DNA of 64,000 nt from Chromobacterium vaccinii (GTDB lineage Bacteria; Pseudomonadota; Gammaproteobacteria; Burkholderiales; Chromobacteriaceae), in contig NZ_JZJL01000005.1 of assembly GCF_000971335.1 (NCBI RefSeq), positions 1 through 64,000 on the forward strand, in the 5' to 3' direction. The notes below the pieces were generated by a model. That model saw only the letters and a list, made by a program, of their open reading frames with translations, was not told the origin of the DNA and did no database searches. This document shows, one piece after another, positions 49,157 through 58,456 of the stretch; positions within the stretch are counted from its first letter, which is position 1, and each line of letters starts with the position of its first letter. A program made the position numbers and the translations under genes.

Positions 49157-50243
49157 AGATCACCTCGACGTCGCCGTCATCATCGTCGTCATCGTCCCAG
49201 TCTTCATCGTCCTCACCATCGCCGTGGGCGAAGGTTTCGTCGTCCGCCACCGCGCCGTCGCCGCGCAACAGGTCCAGCAATGCGCGGAAGTCATCGGGCA
49301 ACGGCGCTTTCCAGCTGCGCTCTTCGCCGGTGGCCGGATGGATCAGCGCCAGCGCGAAAGCGTGCAGCGCCTGGCGGCCCAGCGCTTTTACCGCGGCGGC
49401 GGCGTCCTCGTCCATCTTGTGGCGCGGATTGCCGTACACCGGGTCGCCGGCCAGCGGGTGGCCCGCTTCGCGCATGTGGACGCGGATCTGGTGGGTGCGG
49501 CCGGTTTCCAGCTTGCATTCCACATAGGAGTGGCTGGAGAAGCGCTCCAGCACCCGCAGGTGGGTGATGGCCGGTTTGCCGCCGAATTTCAGCACCGCCA
49601 TTTTCAGCCGGTTGTGCGGGTCGCGGCCGATGTTGGCGTCTATGGTGCCGTCGAAGGGCACCACGCCGTCGGCGATGGCGCGGTAGACGCGTTTGACGGT
49701 GCGGGCCTGCATCTGGCGAACCAGCTCGGTTTGGGCCGGCACGGTCTTGGCCACCACCATCAGGCCGGAGGTGTCCTTGTCCAGGCGGTGGACGATGCCG
49801 GCGCGCGGCACGTTGGCCAGCGCCGGGCAGTGGTGCAGCAGGCCGTTGAGCAGGGTGCCGCTCCAGTTGCCGGAGGCGGGATGCACGACCAGGCCGGCGG
49901 GTTTGTTGATCACCAGGATGTGGTCGTCCTCGAACACGATGGGCAGATCCATCGGCTCCGGCTGGAAGGCCATTTCTTCATTGGTGAGCTGCAGCGTCAC
50001 TTCCAGCTTCTCGCCGCCCAGCATCTTGGTCTTGGGCGCGACGACCTGGCCGTCCACCTTCACCAGCCCGTCTTTGACCCATTGAGTCAGCCGGCTGCGG
50101 GAGTAATCGGGCAGCAATTTGGCGAGCGCGGCGTCAAGCCGTTCGCCGCACAGCGAGAGCGGCACCTCAAGAAGTTGCGTGGCGGATACCTCGTTTTCCG
50201 AGATGTCGCTATAATCGTCCGGGTCAATGTAAGGATCAGTCAT
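49146..50243 (-). CDS. rluD: 23S rRNA pseudouridine synthase RluD
   Basis: RluD makes pseudouridines 1911, 1915 and 1917 in helix 69 of 23S rRNA. The protein of 365 residues has an S4-type RNA-binding domain (RLDAALAKLLPDYSRSRLTQWVKDGLVKVDG, about 35-65) and the RluA-family catalytic motif VHRLDKDTSGLMVVAK (about 150-165), with YECKLETGRTHQIRVH later. The C-terminus has an unusual Asp/Glu-rich tail (DWDDDDDDDGDVE). The start ATG overlaps that of the divergent bamD by two bases, so its ribosome site would lie in bamD coding DNA; it is poor. The bamD/rluD divergence is typical of Neisseriales. Confidence 0.92.
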   Translation of the reverse strand: MTDPYIDPDDYSDISENEVSATQLLEVPLSLCGERLDAALAKLLPDYSRSRLTQWVKDGLVKVDGQVVAPKTKMLGGEKLEVTLQLTNEEMAFQPEPMDLPIVFEDDHILVINKPAGLVVHPASGNWSGTLLNGLLHHCPALANVPRAGIVHRLDKDTSGLMVVAKTVPAQTELVRQMQARTVKRVYRAIADGVVPFDGTIDANIGRDPHNRLKMAVLKFGGKPAITHLRVLERFSSHSYVECKLETGRTHQIRVHMREAGHPLAGDPVYGNPRHKMDEDAAAAVKALGRQALHAFALALIHPATGEERSWKAPLPDDFRALLDLLRGDGAVADDETFAHGDGEDDEDWDDDDDDDGDVEVIYAR

Positions 50244-51036
50244 GAAAAGATACGTTGTTGCAGCTATGTTGGTGATGGTGGGGCTTGCCGGGTGTGCAAC
50301 CACGGAAACCTACGACGAAACGCGCGGTTGGACCGTGGAGAAGCTCTATTCGGAAGCTCACGATGAGTTGAACAGCGGTAATTATACTCGCGCAGTCAAG
50401 CTGTATGAAACGCTGGAAGCGCGCTTTCCCTACGGACGCTACGCGCAGCAGGCTCAGATGGACCTGGCCTACACCCATTACAAGGACGGCGAGCCCGAGT
50501 TGGCCATCGCCTCCGCCGATCGCTTCATCAAGCTGCATCCTACACATCCGAACATCGACTACATCTATTATCTGAAGGGCTTGGTGTATTACAACGATGA
50601 TTCCGGCCTGCTCGCCAAATGGGCTGGCCAGGACATGAGCGAGCGCGATCCGCGCGCCGCCCGCGAGGCCTTCTCCGCTTTCCGCGAGCTGACCACCCGT
50701 TTCCCCAACAGCACCTACGCGCCGGACGCCAAGGCGAAGATGATCCGCCTGGTGGACGCGCTGGGAGGCAACGAGATGCACGTGGCGCGCTACTACATGA
50801 AACGCGGCGCCTATTTGGCCGCTGCCAACCGCGCCCAGGGCGTGGTCAAGGACTACTCCAACACCAAGTATCCGGAAGAGGCGCTGGCCATCATGGTGTC
50901 CGCCTACGACAAGCTGCAGTTGCCGAAGCTGCGGGACGACGCGCGCCGCGTGCTGGCGCTCAACTATCCGCAGAGCCAGTACCTGAACAAGTCGTGGACG
51001 GTCGAAGAGATGCCGTGGTGGAAGCTGTGGAAGTAA
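50242..51036 (+). CDS. bamD: Outer-membrane assembly lipoprotein BamD (ComL)
   Basis: BamD is the essential lipoprotein partner of BamA in beta-barrel assembly. The 264 residues have a lipoprotein signal peptide with lipobox LAGC (MKRYVVAAMLVMVGLAGC), then five TPR-like helical repeats, for example WTVEKLYSEAHDELNSGNYTRAVKLYETLEARFPYG (about 32-67) and HPTHPNIDYIYYLKGL. The ATG follows AAGGATCAGTC. It is divergent from rluD and followed by a terminator. Confidence 0.93.
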   Translation: MKRYVVAAMLVMVGLAGCATTETYDETRGWTVEKLYSEAHDELNSGNYTRAVKLYETLEARFPYGRYAQQAQMDLAYTHYKDGEPELAIASADRFIKLHPTHPNIDYIYYLKGLVYYNDDSGLLAKWAGQDMSERDPRAAREAFSAFRELTTRFPNSTYAPDAKAKMIRLVDALGGNEMHVARYYMKRGAYLAAANRAQGVVKDYSNTKYPEEALAIMVSAYDKLQLPKLRDDARRVLALNYPQSQYLNKSWTVEEMPWWKLWK

Positions 51037-51058
51037 GCTTCCCTGCATGTTGAAGTCG

Positions 51059-51090
51059 AACAGCCCGTCGAGAAATCGGCGGGCTGTTTT
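51059..51090 (+). terminator. Rho-independent terminator after bamD
   Basis: Stem AACAGCCCG / CGGGCTGTT (51059-51067 with 51080-51088), a 12-base loop and TTTT follow the bamD stop by 22 bp. Confidence 0.85.
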
Positions 51091-51102
51091 GCCGCAGGGG
51101 GC

Positions 51103-52134
51103 TCAGAAGCTTGCGATGCGATCCCGGCAGGCCCACGCCTCGGACATGATTCTGGCGAACAGCTCGGCGACGCTGGGCAGGTCGTCGATCAACCCTTGAG
51201 CCTGGCCGATCAATTGCACGCCTTTTTCATGGTTTCCCTCCTGTATCGCCAGGCGGATGGACTCGGTGGCGGCGCCGAACAGCGCCAGCTGGCGCAGCGC
51301 TTGCGGCTGGCTGAGCATGCCGCCTATCGCCACTTTCATCACCGGCATGCCCATCCGGCGCGCCATCTGGCTGGCGCGGAAGGCGGCGGGGATCAGTCCC
51401 AGCGGCTTGCGGCAAGCGCGGCGCGCGGCGGGAGTGTCCATCATCCGGCACCACAGGCCGTCGAAATTCTTCGAGTACAGCGTATCGCCGACGCCGCGCT
51501 GCAGCACCATGTCCTTGGTGGCGGCGTGGACCGGGCTTTCCCGGGTCATGGCCAGCCGGGAGCCCATGGCCACGGCGTCGGCTCCCAGAGCCATCGCCGC
51601 CATCAGGCCGGCGCCGTCGGCGAAGCCTCCTGCTGCGACGATGGGCAGCGAGCTTGCGCGGCGGATGGCGGGAATCAGCACCAGCGAGGTCACGCTGCCG
51701 CCGTGGGCCGCAGCCTCGTGGCCGGTGACCAGGAGGGCGTCCGCGCCGCATTTTTCGGCCGATTTCGCGTGCTTTTCCGTCACCACGGTGGCCAGCACCT
51801 TGCCGCCGTAACGATGCGCGGCCTCGGCGATCCAGTCGCCTTTGCCCAGCGAGTAGTTGATCACCGGCACTTGCTCTTCCAGCGCGACTTCAGCGTTTTC
51901 GGCGGCGCCGGGCATCATCAGCGTGCAGCCGATGCCGAAGGGTTTGTCGGTGAGCTCGCGTATGCGGCGGATGGCGGCGCGGGTGGCGTCGGCCGACAGC
52001 GGGCCGGTGGCGAGTATGCCCAGGCCGCCGGCGTTGCCGACCGCCGCGACCAGTTCCGGGGTGGCGATATAGCTCATGCCGGGGCAGAGCAGGGGGAGCT
52101 GGATGCCGAACAGGCGGGTGATGGCGGTTTGCAT
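51103..52134 (-). CDS. Nitronate monooxygenase family flavoprotein
   Basis: An FMN-dependent TIM-barrel enzyme of 343 residues that oxidises nitronates such as propionate 3-nitronate; relatives also include enoyl reductases. The signatures are RLFGIQLPLLCPGMSYIA (about 6-23), GGLGILATG (about 37-45), GTGHEAAAHGG-like VTGHEAAAHGGSV (about 139-151), IPAIRRASSLPIVAAGGFADGAGLMAAMALGADAVAMGSR (phosphate-binding). I prefer the ATG at 52134 (MQTAITRLFG); two earlier ATGs only add residues without homology. It is convergent with bamD and stands alone. Confidence 0.85.
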   Translation of the reverse strand: MQTAITRLFGIQLPLLCPGMSYIATPELVAAVGNAGGLGILATGPLSADATRAAIRRIRELTDKPFGIGCTLMMPGAAENAEVALEEQVPVINYSLGKGDWIAEAAHRYGGKVLATVVTEKHAKSAEKCGADALLVTGHEAAAHGGSVTSLVLIPAIRRASSLPIVAAGGFADGAGLMAAMALGADAVAMGSRLAMTRESPVHAATKDMVLQRGVGDTLYSKNFDGLWCRMMDTPAARRACRKPLGLIPAAFRASQMARRMGMPVMKVAIGGMLSQPQALRQLALFGAATESIRLAIQEGNHEKGVQLIGQAQGLIDDLPSVAELFARIMSEAWACRDRIASF

Positions 52135-52213
52135 GGAGACGGGAGCGGGTGGTTTACAATGACGTTTCATTGTTGATGTATTTGTCCTGAATTTCAAACG
52201 AATGTTTTAATCC

Positions 52214-52405
52214 ATGGCGCTGATCATAGTTCTGATGGGGTGGTTGTACGCGGTGTTGATGTTGGCCGCGGGGCAGCGCAGCGTGGCTGCCGGCGCGGCG
52301 GTGTTTTTCTTTCTGGGCGTGCTGCCGGTCTGGTTTGTCGCGTGGGTGGTACGCAACAGGCTGCGCAAGCGGCGGCGGGCCGCGGAGAACGAGGGAAAGG
52401 CTTGA
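52214..52405 (+). CDS. Small two-helix membrane protein upstream of rpsB
   Basis: A 63-residue frame encodes two hydrophobic helices (ALIIVLMGWLYAVLMLAA and AVFFFLGVLPVWFVAWVV) followed by a basic tail (RNRLRKRRRAAENEGKA), so the C-terminus is likely cytoplasmic. It sits between the divergent nitronate monooxygenase gene and the rpsB promoter, which overlaps its last codons. No family is recognised and its ribosome site is weak, but the topology is convincing for a real membrane protein. Confidence 0.6.
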   Translation: MALIIVLMGWLYAVLMLAAGQRSVAAGAAVFFFLGVLPVWFVAWVVRNRLRKRRRAAENEGKA

Positions 52406-52431
52406 ATCCGGCTGTCCTTAAATGCTACAAT
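52402..52431 (+). promoter_or_regulatory. Promoter of the rpsB-tsf operon
   Basis: TTGAAT (52402-52407), 18 bp, TACAAT (52426-52431) with TGC before it (extended -10). It starts at the end of the small membrane gene and leaves a leader of about 130 bases before rpsB. Confidence 0.75.
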
Positions 52432-52437
52432 CTCGTG

Positions 52438-52538
52438 TTCCCCACCGTTGTTGGCGGGGAATTGTTAATCCAAAACTACGCACATCCGCGCCAAAGGGTG
52501 CCCGCAGGCTGAAGCCTTCAGGGTTGTCTGCGCGGATG
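52438..52538 (+). promoter_or_regulatory. Structured rpsB leader, probable S2 autoregulatory site
   Basis: The leader between promoter and gene contains a hairpin TTCCCC / GGGGAA with inner CC/GG pairs (52438-52461), then a long-range stem CATCCGCG / CGCGGATG (52483-52490 with 52531-52538) enclosing CTGAA-GCC-TTCAG (52509-52521). Structured rpsB leaders are known as S2-binding regulatory elements in enterobacteria. The assignment here is by position and structure only. Confidence 0.55.
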
Positions 52539-52566
52539 GAGGCTTAACCCTTTTAGGAGTTTTTGC

Positions 52567-53295
52567 ATGTCCACCAACGTTACCATGCGTCAAATGCTTG
52601 AGGCCGGCGTTCACTTCGGCCACCAAACCCGTTTCTGGAACCCGAAGATGGCTCAGTACATCTTTGGCAGCCGCAACAAGATCCACATCATCAACCTGGA
52701 AAAGACTCTGCCGCTGTTCATCAGCGCCCAGGAATATGTGCGTCGTCTGGCCGCCAACAAGGGTACCGTAATGTTTGTTGGTACCAAGCGTCAGGCGCGT
52801 GAGATCGTCCGTGAAGAAGCTGCCCGCGCTGGCATGCCGTTTGTTGATCACCGCTGGCTCGGCGGCATGCTGACCAACTACAAGACCGTGAAGCAGTCCA
52901 TCAAGCGTCTTGAAGAGAAGCGTGCCATCCTGGAAGGCGCTGACACCGGTTACAACAAGAAAGAACTGTTGGACCTGCAACGCGAAGTTGACAAGCTGGA
53001 ACGCTCGCTGGGCGGTATCAAGGATATGAAGGGCCTGCCGGACGCCATCTTCGTTATCGATACTGGCTACCAGAAGGGCACCATTGTCGAAGCCAAGAAA
53101 CTGGGCATCCCGGTTATCGGCGTTGTTGATACCAACAACTCCCCGGACGGCATCGATTACGTGGTTCCGGGCAACGACGACTCCTCCCGCGCCATCCGCC
53201 TGTACGCTCGCGGCATCGCCGACGCGGTACTGGAAGGTCGCGCGAACTCTCTGCAAGAGATCGTCGCAGCTGCTGAAACGGCCCAGGCCGAGTAA
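52567..53295 (+). CDS. rpsB: 30S ribosomal protein S2
   Basis: S2 binds the small subunit near the head-body junction and is needed for S1 assembly. The 242 residues begin [26 protein letters not shown] and include [35 protein letters not shown] (about 158-192), both diagnostic. The ATG follows TTTTAGGAGTTTTTGC. A terminator lies between rpsB and tsf, so EF-Ts is made from read-through or another start. Confidence 0.98.
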   Translation: MSTNVTMRQMLEAGVHFGHQTRFWNPKMAQYIFGSRNKIHIINLEKTLPLFISAQEYVRRLAANKGTVMFVGTKRQAREIVREEAARAGMPFVDHRWLGGMLTNYKTVKQSIKRLEEKRAILEGADTGYNKKELLDLQREVDKLERSLGGIKDMKGLPDAIFVIDTGYQKGTIVEAKKLGIPVIGVVDTNNSPDGIDYVVPGNDDSSRAIRLYARGIADAVLEGRANSLQEIVAAAETAQAE

Positions 53296-53300
53296 GCGGA

Positions 53301-53324
53301 AAAGGGGCGAAAGCCCCTTTTTTT
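53301..53324 (+). terminator. Intercistronic terminator between rpsB and tsf
   Basis: Stem AAAGGGGC / GCCCCTTT (53301-53308 with 53313-53320), loop GAAA and TTTT. It sits five bases past the rpsB stop. Partial termination here is the usual way to make more S2 than EF-Ts. Confidence 0.85.
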
Positions 53325-53368
53325 GGACCCGAACATTCACGTAATCTAAATCATTCAGGAGTAGCAAG

Positions 53369-54235
53369 ATGGCGGAAATCACCGCAAAAATGGTTTCGGA
53401 TCTGCGCGTGGCCACCGGCCTCGGCATGATGGAGTGCAAGAAGGCTCTGGTTGAAGCTGAAGGCGACGCGGCCAAGGCTGAAGAAATCCTGCGCATCAAG
53501 TCCGGCAACAAGGCTTCCAAGATGGCTGGCCGTCTGGCCGCCGAAGGCATCATCGGCTCCCACGTGGAAGCCGGCGTCGGCGCCCTGGTTGAAGTGAACT
53601 GCGAAACCGACTTCGTCGCCAAGGATCCGACCTTCCTGGCTCTGGCCGCCGCCGCCGCCAAGGCTGCCGTCATCGCCAATCCGGCCGATGTCGAAGCGCT
53701 TTCCGCAGTGGAAGTCGACGGCGTGTCCGTGGAAGACATCCGCAAGGCTGCCATCGCCAAGCTGGGCGAGAACATGACCATCCGTCGTTTCGTTCGCTAC
53801 CAGACCGAAGGCGCGATCGCCACCTACCTGCACGGTGCCAAGATCGGCGTGATCGTCGACTACGCCGGCGCCGAGCAAGTGGGCAAGGACGTGGCCATGC
53901 ACATCGCCGCCTCCAAGCCGATCTGCGTGTCCAAGGACCAGGTTTCTTCCGAAACCCTGGATCAAGAGCGCAAGATCTACAGCGCCCAGGCTGCCGAGTC
54001 CGGCAAGCCGGCCGATATCGTCGCCAAGATGGTTGAAGGCCGTATCAACAAGTTCCTGGCTGAAGTGACCCTGCTGGGTCAGCCTTTCGTCAAGAACCCG
54101 GATGTGACCGTCGAGAAGCTGCTGGCCGAGCAAAAAGCCTCGGTCAAGGCATTCGCCATGTTCGTAGTGGGCGAAGGCATCGAGAAGAAGGTAGTAGACT
54201 ACGCAGCTGAAGTGGCTGCGGCTGCCAAGCTGTAA
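53369..54235 (+). CDS. tsf: Elongation factor Ts
   Basis: EF-Ts exchanges GDP for GTP on EF-Tu. The 288 residues have the N-terminal UBA-type helix pair [33 protein letters not shown] (about 9-41) and the core motif [14 protein letters not shown] (about 76-89, TDFV essential for EF-Tu contact), with the HIAASKP repeat. The ATG follows AGGAGTAGCAAG. A strong terminator follows. Confidence 0.98.
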   Translation: MAEITAKMVSDLRVATGLGMMECKKALVEAEGDAAKAEEILRIKSGNKASKMAGRLAAEGIIGSHVEAGVGALVEVNCETDFVAKDPTFLALAAAAAKAAVIANPADVEALSAVEVDGVSVEDIRKAAIAKLGENMTIRRFVRYQTEGAIATYLHGAKIGVIVDYAGAEQVGKDVAMHIAASKPICVSKDQVSSETLDQERKIYSAQAAESGKPADIVAKMVEGRINKFLAEVTLLGQPFVKNPDVTVEKLLAEQKASVKAFAMFVVGEGIEKKVVDYAAEVAAAAKL

Positions 54236-54256
54236 GTTTCGACTTACCGCTTTACC

Positions 54257-54286
54257 AACGGCACCCTGCTTGCAGGGTGCCGTTTT
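54257..54286 (+). terminator. Rho-independent terminator after tsf
   Basis: A 12-bp stem AACGGCACCCTG / CAGGGTGCCGTT with loop CTTG is followed by TTT-rich DNA. It separates the translation operon from pyrH. Confidence 0.9.
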
Positions 54287-54325
54287 GCAAACTGAACACA
54301 CCATAACCGCCAATCCGAGGACATC

Positions 54326-55045
54326 ATGAGCCAAGTTCCCGCCTATAAACGCATCCTGTTGAAACTTTCCGGCGAAGCCCTGATGGGGGATGACAGCTAT
54401 GGCATCAACCGCTCGACCATCGAGCAGATTGTGGGCCAGATCAAAGAAGTGGTGGGCCTGGGCGTTGAAGTGGGCATCGTGATCGGCGGCGGCAATATTT
54501 TCCGCGGCGTGGCGCCGGCTGCGGCGGGCATGGATCGCGCGACGGCGGATTACATGGGCATGATGGCCACTGTGATGAACGCGCTGGCGTTGAAGGATGC
54601 GATGACCAAGGCCGGCCTGATCGCCCGGGTGCAGTCCGCGCTGACCATGCAGCAGATCGCCGAGCCTTATGTGCGCGGCAAGGCGATGCAGTACCTGGAG
54701 GAGGGCAAGGTGGTGATCTTCGCCGCCGGCACCGGCAACCCCTTCTTCACTACCGATACCGCCGCCGCGTTGCGTGGCATGGAAATGAATGTCGACATCA
54801 TGCTGAAGGCCACCAAGGTGGACGGCGTGTATACCGATGATCCGAAAAAGAATCCCGACGCGGTCCGCTACCAGAGCCTGACTTTCGACGAGGCGATCTC
54901 GCGCAATCTGAAGGTGATGGACGCCACCGCCTTCGCCTTGTGCCGCGATCAGCACCTCAATATCAAGGTGTTCAGCATCTTCAAGAATGGCGCGCTGCGC
55001 CGCGTCGTGCTTGGCGAAGACGAAGGCACGCTGGTACACTGCTGA
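54326..55045 (+). CDS. pyrH: UMP kinase
   Basis: PyrH phosphorylates UMP to UDP and is essential. The 239 residues of the amino-acid kinase fold show [13 protein letters not shown] (about 8-20), [14 protein letters not shown] (about 52-65), [18 protein letters not shown] (about 133-150) and [16 protein letters not shown] (about 166-181). The rpsB-tsf-pyrH-frr order is universal in proteobacteria. The ATG follows GAGGACATC. Confidence 0.97.
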   Translation: MSQVPAYKRILLKLSGEALMGDDSYGINRSTIEQIVGQIKEVVGLGVEVGIVIGGGNIFRGVAPAAAGMDRATADYMGMMATVMNALALKDAMTKAGLIARVQSALTMQQIAEPYVRGKAMQYLEEGKVVIFAAGTGNPFFTTDTAAALRGMEMNVDIMLKATKVDGVYTDDPKKNPDAVRYQSLTFDEAISRNLKVMDATAFALCRDQHLNIKVFSIFKNGALRRVVLGEDEGTLVHC

Positions 55046-55062
55046 GTTTGAAAATTGCTGAG

Positions 55063-55090
55063 GGCGAAAACGGCAATGGCCGTTTTCGCC
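55063..55090 (+). terminator. Hairpin between pyrH and frr
   Basis: A 12-bp stem GGCGAAAACGGC / GCCGTTTTCGCC with loop AATG is followed only by TTGTC. It lies 17 bp past pyrH and 30 bp before frr; partial termination or mRNA processing is plausible. Confidence 0.55.
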
Positions 55091-55120
55091 TTGTCATTTG
55101 AAGTATTCCGGGAGTGCGAC

Positions 55121-55678
55121 ATGATTAACGAAATCAAAAAATCGGCCGAACAAAAAATGCAGAAGACGCAGGAAGCGTTCAAGAACGACCTGGCCAAGGT
55201 TCGTACCGGACGCGCCCATACCGGCATTCTGGATCATGTCATGGTTGACTATTACGGCAGCGACGTGCCGGTCAATCAGGTAGCCAACGTCACCCTGATC
55301 GATGCCCGCACCATCGGCGTGCAGCCGTGGGAAAAGCCGATGCTGGCCAAGATCGAAAAGGCTATCCGCGATTGCGATCTGGGCCTGAATCCGGCCTCGA
55401 TGGGCGAGATCATCCGCGTGCCGATGCCGATGCTGACCGAAGAGCGCCGCAAGGACCTGATCAAGGTGGTGCGCGGAGAAGCCGAAGGCGCCCGCGTGGC
55501 CGTGCGCAACATCCGCCGCGATTCCAACAACGAATTCAAGAACCTGCTGAAGGACAAGGCCATCACCGAGGACGACGAGCGCCGCGGCCAGGACGAGATC
55601 CAGAAGCTGACCGACAAGTACATCGCTGAAGTCGACAAGATGCTGGCCGCCAAAGAAGCCGACCTGCTGGCGGTATAA
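55121..55678 (+). CDS. frr: Ribosome recycling factor
   Basis: RRF splits the post-termination ribosome with EF-G. The 185 residues show the three-helix bundle pattern: [20 protein letters not shown] (about 13-32), [19 protein letters not shown] (about 52-70), and [36 protein letters not shown] (about 98-133). I chose the ATG at 55121 after CGGGAGTGCGAC; a longer frame from 55055 runs over the preceding hairpin. It is followed closely by uppS. Confidence 0.97.
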   Translation: MINEIKKSAEQKMQKTQEAFKNDLAKVRTGRAHTGILDHVMVDYYGSDVPVNQVANVTLIDARTIGVQPWEKPMLAKIEKAIRDCDLGLNPASMGEIIRVPMPMLTEERRKDLIKVVRGEAEGARVAVRNIRRDSNNEFKNLLKDKAITEDDERRGQDEIQKLTDKYIAEVDKMLAAKEADLLAV

Positions 55679-55688
55679 GGGGCGGATC

Positions 55689-56444
55689 TTGTTTTCCGGT
55701 TCTTCGAAAACTGTGCCGGAGGGGTGCGAGCCGCCCCGGCATATCGCCATCATCATGGATGGCAACGGCCGCTGGGCCAAGAAACGCTTCCTGCCGCGCG
55801 TGGCCGGCCACAAGCGCGGCCTGGACGCCGTGCGCGAGGTGGTGAAGGCCTGCAAGGAAATGGGCGTCGGGTATCTGACGCTGTTCGCTTTCTCCACCGA
55901 GAATTGGCGTCGGCCGCAGGAAGAAGTGTCTTTCCTGATGGACCTGTTCCTGCGCGCGCTAGAGCACGAAGTCTCCAAGCTCCATAACAACAATATCCGC
56001 CTGAAGGTGCTGGGTTCCCGCGAGCGATTCAGCGCGGAACTGTCCGAACGCATCGACCGCGCAGAGGCCAAGACCGCCGGCAACGACGGTCTGGTGCTGA
56101 CCATCGCCGCCGATTACGGCGGCCGCTGGGATATCGTTCACGCGGTGAATCAGCTGATCGCCGAGGGCCAGTCCGCCATCACCGAGGCTATGGTGACGGA
56201 GCGTCTCGGCATGGCATGGGCGCCGGAGCCGGATCTGTTCATCCGTACCGGCGGCGAGCAGCGCATCAGCAACTTCCTGCTGTGGCAGCTGGCGTATTCC
56301 GAGTTGTACTTCACCGACCTGTTGTGGCCCGATTTCGACCAAGCGGCGCTGCAGGGGGCGATCCACTCCTACTGGCAGCGGGAGCGCCGCTTTGGCCGCA
56401 CCAGCGAGCAATTGCCCGAGCACCTGCGCCGAGACAAACTCTGA
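55689..56444 (+). CDS. uppS: Undecaprenyl diphosphate synthase
   Basis: UppS elongates farnesyl diphosphate to the C55 carrier needed for peptidoglycan and O-antigen. The 251 residues carry the cis-prenyltransferase signature [16 protein letters not shown] (about 18-33, catalytic Asp), the segment [14 protein letters not shown] (about 62-75), and the C-terminal [27 protein letters not shown] (about 180-206). The start appears to be TTG at 55689, preceded by AAGGGGCGG; an in-frame ATG only comes at the catalytic motif. Confidence 0.94.
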   Translation: MFSGSSKTVPEGCEPPRHIAIIMDGNGRWAKKRFLPRVAGHKRGLDAVREVVKACKEMGVGYLTLFAFSTENWRRPQEEVSFLMDLFLRALEHEVSKLHNNNIRLKVLGSRERFSAELSERIDRAEAKTAGNDGLVLTIAADYGGRWDIVHAVNQLIAEGQSAITEAMVTERLGMAWAPEPDLFIRTGGEQRISNFLLWQLAYSELYFTDLLWPDFDQAALQGAIHSYWQRERRFGRTSEQLPEHLRRDKL

Positions 56445-56448
56445 CTTC

Positions 56449-57255
56449 ATGCTGATAACGCGAATTCTCACCGCGCTCGTATTGCTGCCGCTAATGCTGG
56501 CGGCGCTATTCCTGTTCCCCGCCGCAGCCTGGGCTGGGTTTTCCTGGTTGATCGTCGTTCTGGCCCTGTGGGAGTACGCCCGGATGGCCGGGATGTCCCT
56601 TCCCCGGCAGGCGTGCTATCTTGCGCTGTCCACGCTGTTCGCCGCCGCGGCCTGGTTCGGCCACTGGCGGATGCAAGGCTTCGAGCATGGCGCGGTGTTG
56701 GCGCTGTGGCTGTTGCTGGTGCCGGCCTGGCTGGCCAGGCGCTGGAAAATGCCGTCAGGCCTGCCGGCCTGGATGCTGGGCTGGGCGTTGATGCTGCCGG
56801 CCTGGTTCGCTTTTCTCGAGTGGCGCCCCAATGCCACGACGCATGGCGCGCTGGCTCTGCTGGCCGTGATGGGCCTGGTATGGGTGGCTGACATCGCCGC
56901 TTATTTCTCCGGCAAGGCTTTCGGCCGACGCAAGCTGGCGCCGGCCATCAGTCCGGGCAAAAGCTGGGAAGGCGTTTACGGCGCGGTGGTTTGCGTGGCG
57001 ATCTACGTCGCTTTGGTTGATCATTTCGGCTGGCTGGACATCAAGCTGCCGTTGTGGGGCCTGCTGTTGCTGGCGCTGCCGCTGACTGCGGTCAGCGTGT
57101 GCGGCGATTTGCTGGAGTCCTGGTTCAAGCGCGTCGCGGGCATCAAGGACAGCAGCCGGCTGCTGCCGGGCCATGGCGGCGTCTACGACCGCATCGACAG
57201 CCTGATCGCCGTGCTGGCGGTCAGCAACGCCCTGCGCGCGCTGGGCGGCATGTAA
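56449..57255 (+). CDS. cdsA: Phosphatidate cytidylyltransferase
   Basis: CdsA makes CDP-diacylglycerol, the branch point to all phospholipids. The 268-residue membrane protein has about seven helices and the C-terminal family motif, visible as [37 protein letters not shown] (about 215-251), with [12 protein letters not shown]-(x)3-D-R. The ATG at 56449 starts four bases after the uppS stop; an earlier in-frame start in uppS is not needed. Confidence 0.94.
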   Translation: MLITRILTALVLLPLMLAALFLFPAAAWAGFSWLIVVLALWEYARMAGMSLPRQACYLALSTLFAAAAWFGHWRMQGFEHGAVLALWLLLVPAWLARRWKMPSGLPAWMLGWALMLPAWFAFLEWRPNATTHGALALLAVMGLVWVADIAAYFSGKAFGRRKLAPAISPGKSWEGVYGAVVCVAIYVALVDHFGWLDIKLPLWGLLLLALPLTAVSVCGDLLESWFKRVAGIKDSSRLLPGHGGVYDRIDSLIAVLAVSNALRALGGM

Positions 57256-57271
57256 TTCTGGAAACATAGCA

Positions 57272-58456
57272 ATGACCAAACCTCAGGGTATTGCCGTACT
57301 GGGGGCGACCGGCAGCGTAGGCTGCAATACGCTGGATGTGATCGCCCGTCATCCGGAGCGCTACCGCGTGGTGGCGCTGACCGCCCATCGCCAGCTCGAC
57401 AAGCTGTTCGAGCAGGCTCTCCGTTTTCGTCCTGACTATCTGGTGGCGGCCGACGCTTCTGCTGCGGCGGATCTGCGCGCGCGGCTGGCGGACGCCGGCC
57501 TGCGCGCAGAAGTGCTGCATGGCGCGGATGCGCTGGTCCAGGCTGCTTCGTTGCCGGAGGTGGATGCGGTGATGGCCGCCATCGTCGGCGCTGCAGGCTT
57601 GCCGTCGGCGCTGGCCGCGGCGCGGGCCGGCAAGCGCATGCTGCTGGCCAACAAGGAGTCGCTGGTGGTGGCCGGCCGTTTGTTCATGGACGCGGTGCGC
57701 ACGAGCGGTTCGGCGCTGTTGCCGGTGGATAGCGAGCACAGCGCCATCTTTCAATCTCTGCCCGCCGATTACGCCGCCAATCCCGACGCCGCGGGCGTGA
57801 GCAAGATCATTCTTACCGCGTCGGGCGGGCCGTTCCGCAGCCGCCCGGCCGCCGATCTGCTCCATGTCACGCCGGACGACGCTTGTCGCCATCCCAACTG
57901 GAGCATGGGGCGCAAGATTTCCGTCGATTCCGCCACGCTGATGAACAAGGGGCTTGAGGTGATCGAGGCGCGCTGGCTGTTCAATGTGCCGCCCAGTCGC
58001 ATCGAGGTGGCCGTGCATCCGCAAAGCGTGATCCACTCCATGGTCCAGTACCGAGACGGCTCGGTGATGGCGCAACTGGGCTCGCCCGACATGCGCACGC
58101 CGATCGCCTGCGCGCTGGCCTGGCCCGAGCGCATCGACGCCGGGGTGGAGCCCATGGACTTCTTCGCATTGTCCGATCTTACGTTCGAGAAGCCGGATCT
58201 TGAGCGCTTCCCTTGCCTGCAACTGGCGTTCGACGCGCTGGAAATGGGCGGCGACGCGCCGGCGGTATTGAATGCCGCCAATGAAGTGGCGGTGGCGGCG
58301 TTCCTTGAGGGACGACTGCGTTTCGTCGACATCCCGCGCGTGGTGTCCGCCGCGCTGGCCGGCGTGTCCTGCGCGGCCAGCGACAGCCTGGAAGGCTTGC
58401 TGGCCCGTGACCAGGAGGCGCGTCGTTTCGCCGAGGGCAGGGTGGCGGCATGCTGA
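57272..58456 (+). CDS. dxr: 1-deoxy-D-xylulose 5-phosphate reductoisomerase
   Basis: Dxr (IspC) makes MEP in the non-mevalonate isoprenoid pathway and is the target of fosmidomycin. The 394 residues show NADPH-binding [19 protein letters not shown] (about 5-23), [12 protein letters not shown] (about 126-137), [13 protein letters not shown] with metal Asp/Glu (about 151-163), LTASGGPF (about 181-188) and [20 protein letters not shown] (about 208-227). It overlaps rseP by seven bases. Confidence 0.97.
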   Translation: MTKPQGIAVLGATGSVGCNTLDVIARHPERYRVVALTAHRQLDKLFEQALRFRPDYLVAADASAAADLRARLADAGLRAEVLHGADALVQAASLPEVDAVMAAIVGAAGLPSALAAARAGKRMLLANKESLVVAGRLFMDAVRTSGSALLPVDSEHSAIFQSLPADYAANPDAAGVSKIILTASGGPFRSRPAADLLHVTPDDACRHPNWSMGRKISVDSATLMNKGLEVIEARWLFNVPPSRIEVAVHPQSVIHSMVQYRDGSVMAQLGSPDMRTPIACALAWPERIDAGVEPMDFFALSDLTFEKPDLERFPCLQLAFDALEMGGDAPAVLNAANEVAVAAFLEGRLRFVDIPRVVSAALAGVSCAASDSLEGLLARDQEARRFAEGRVAAC

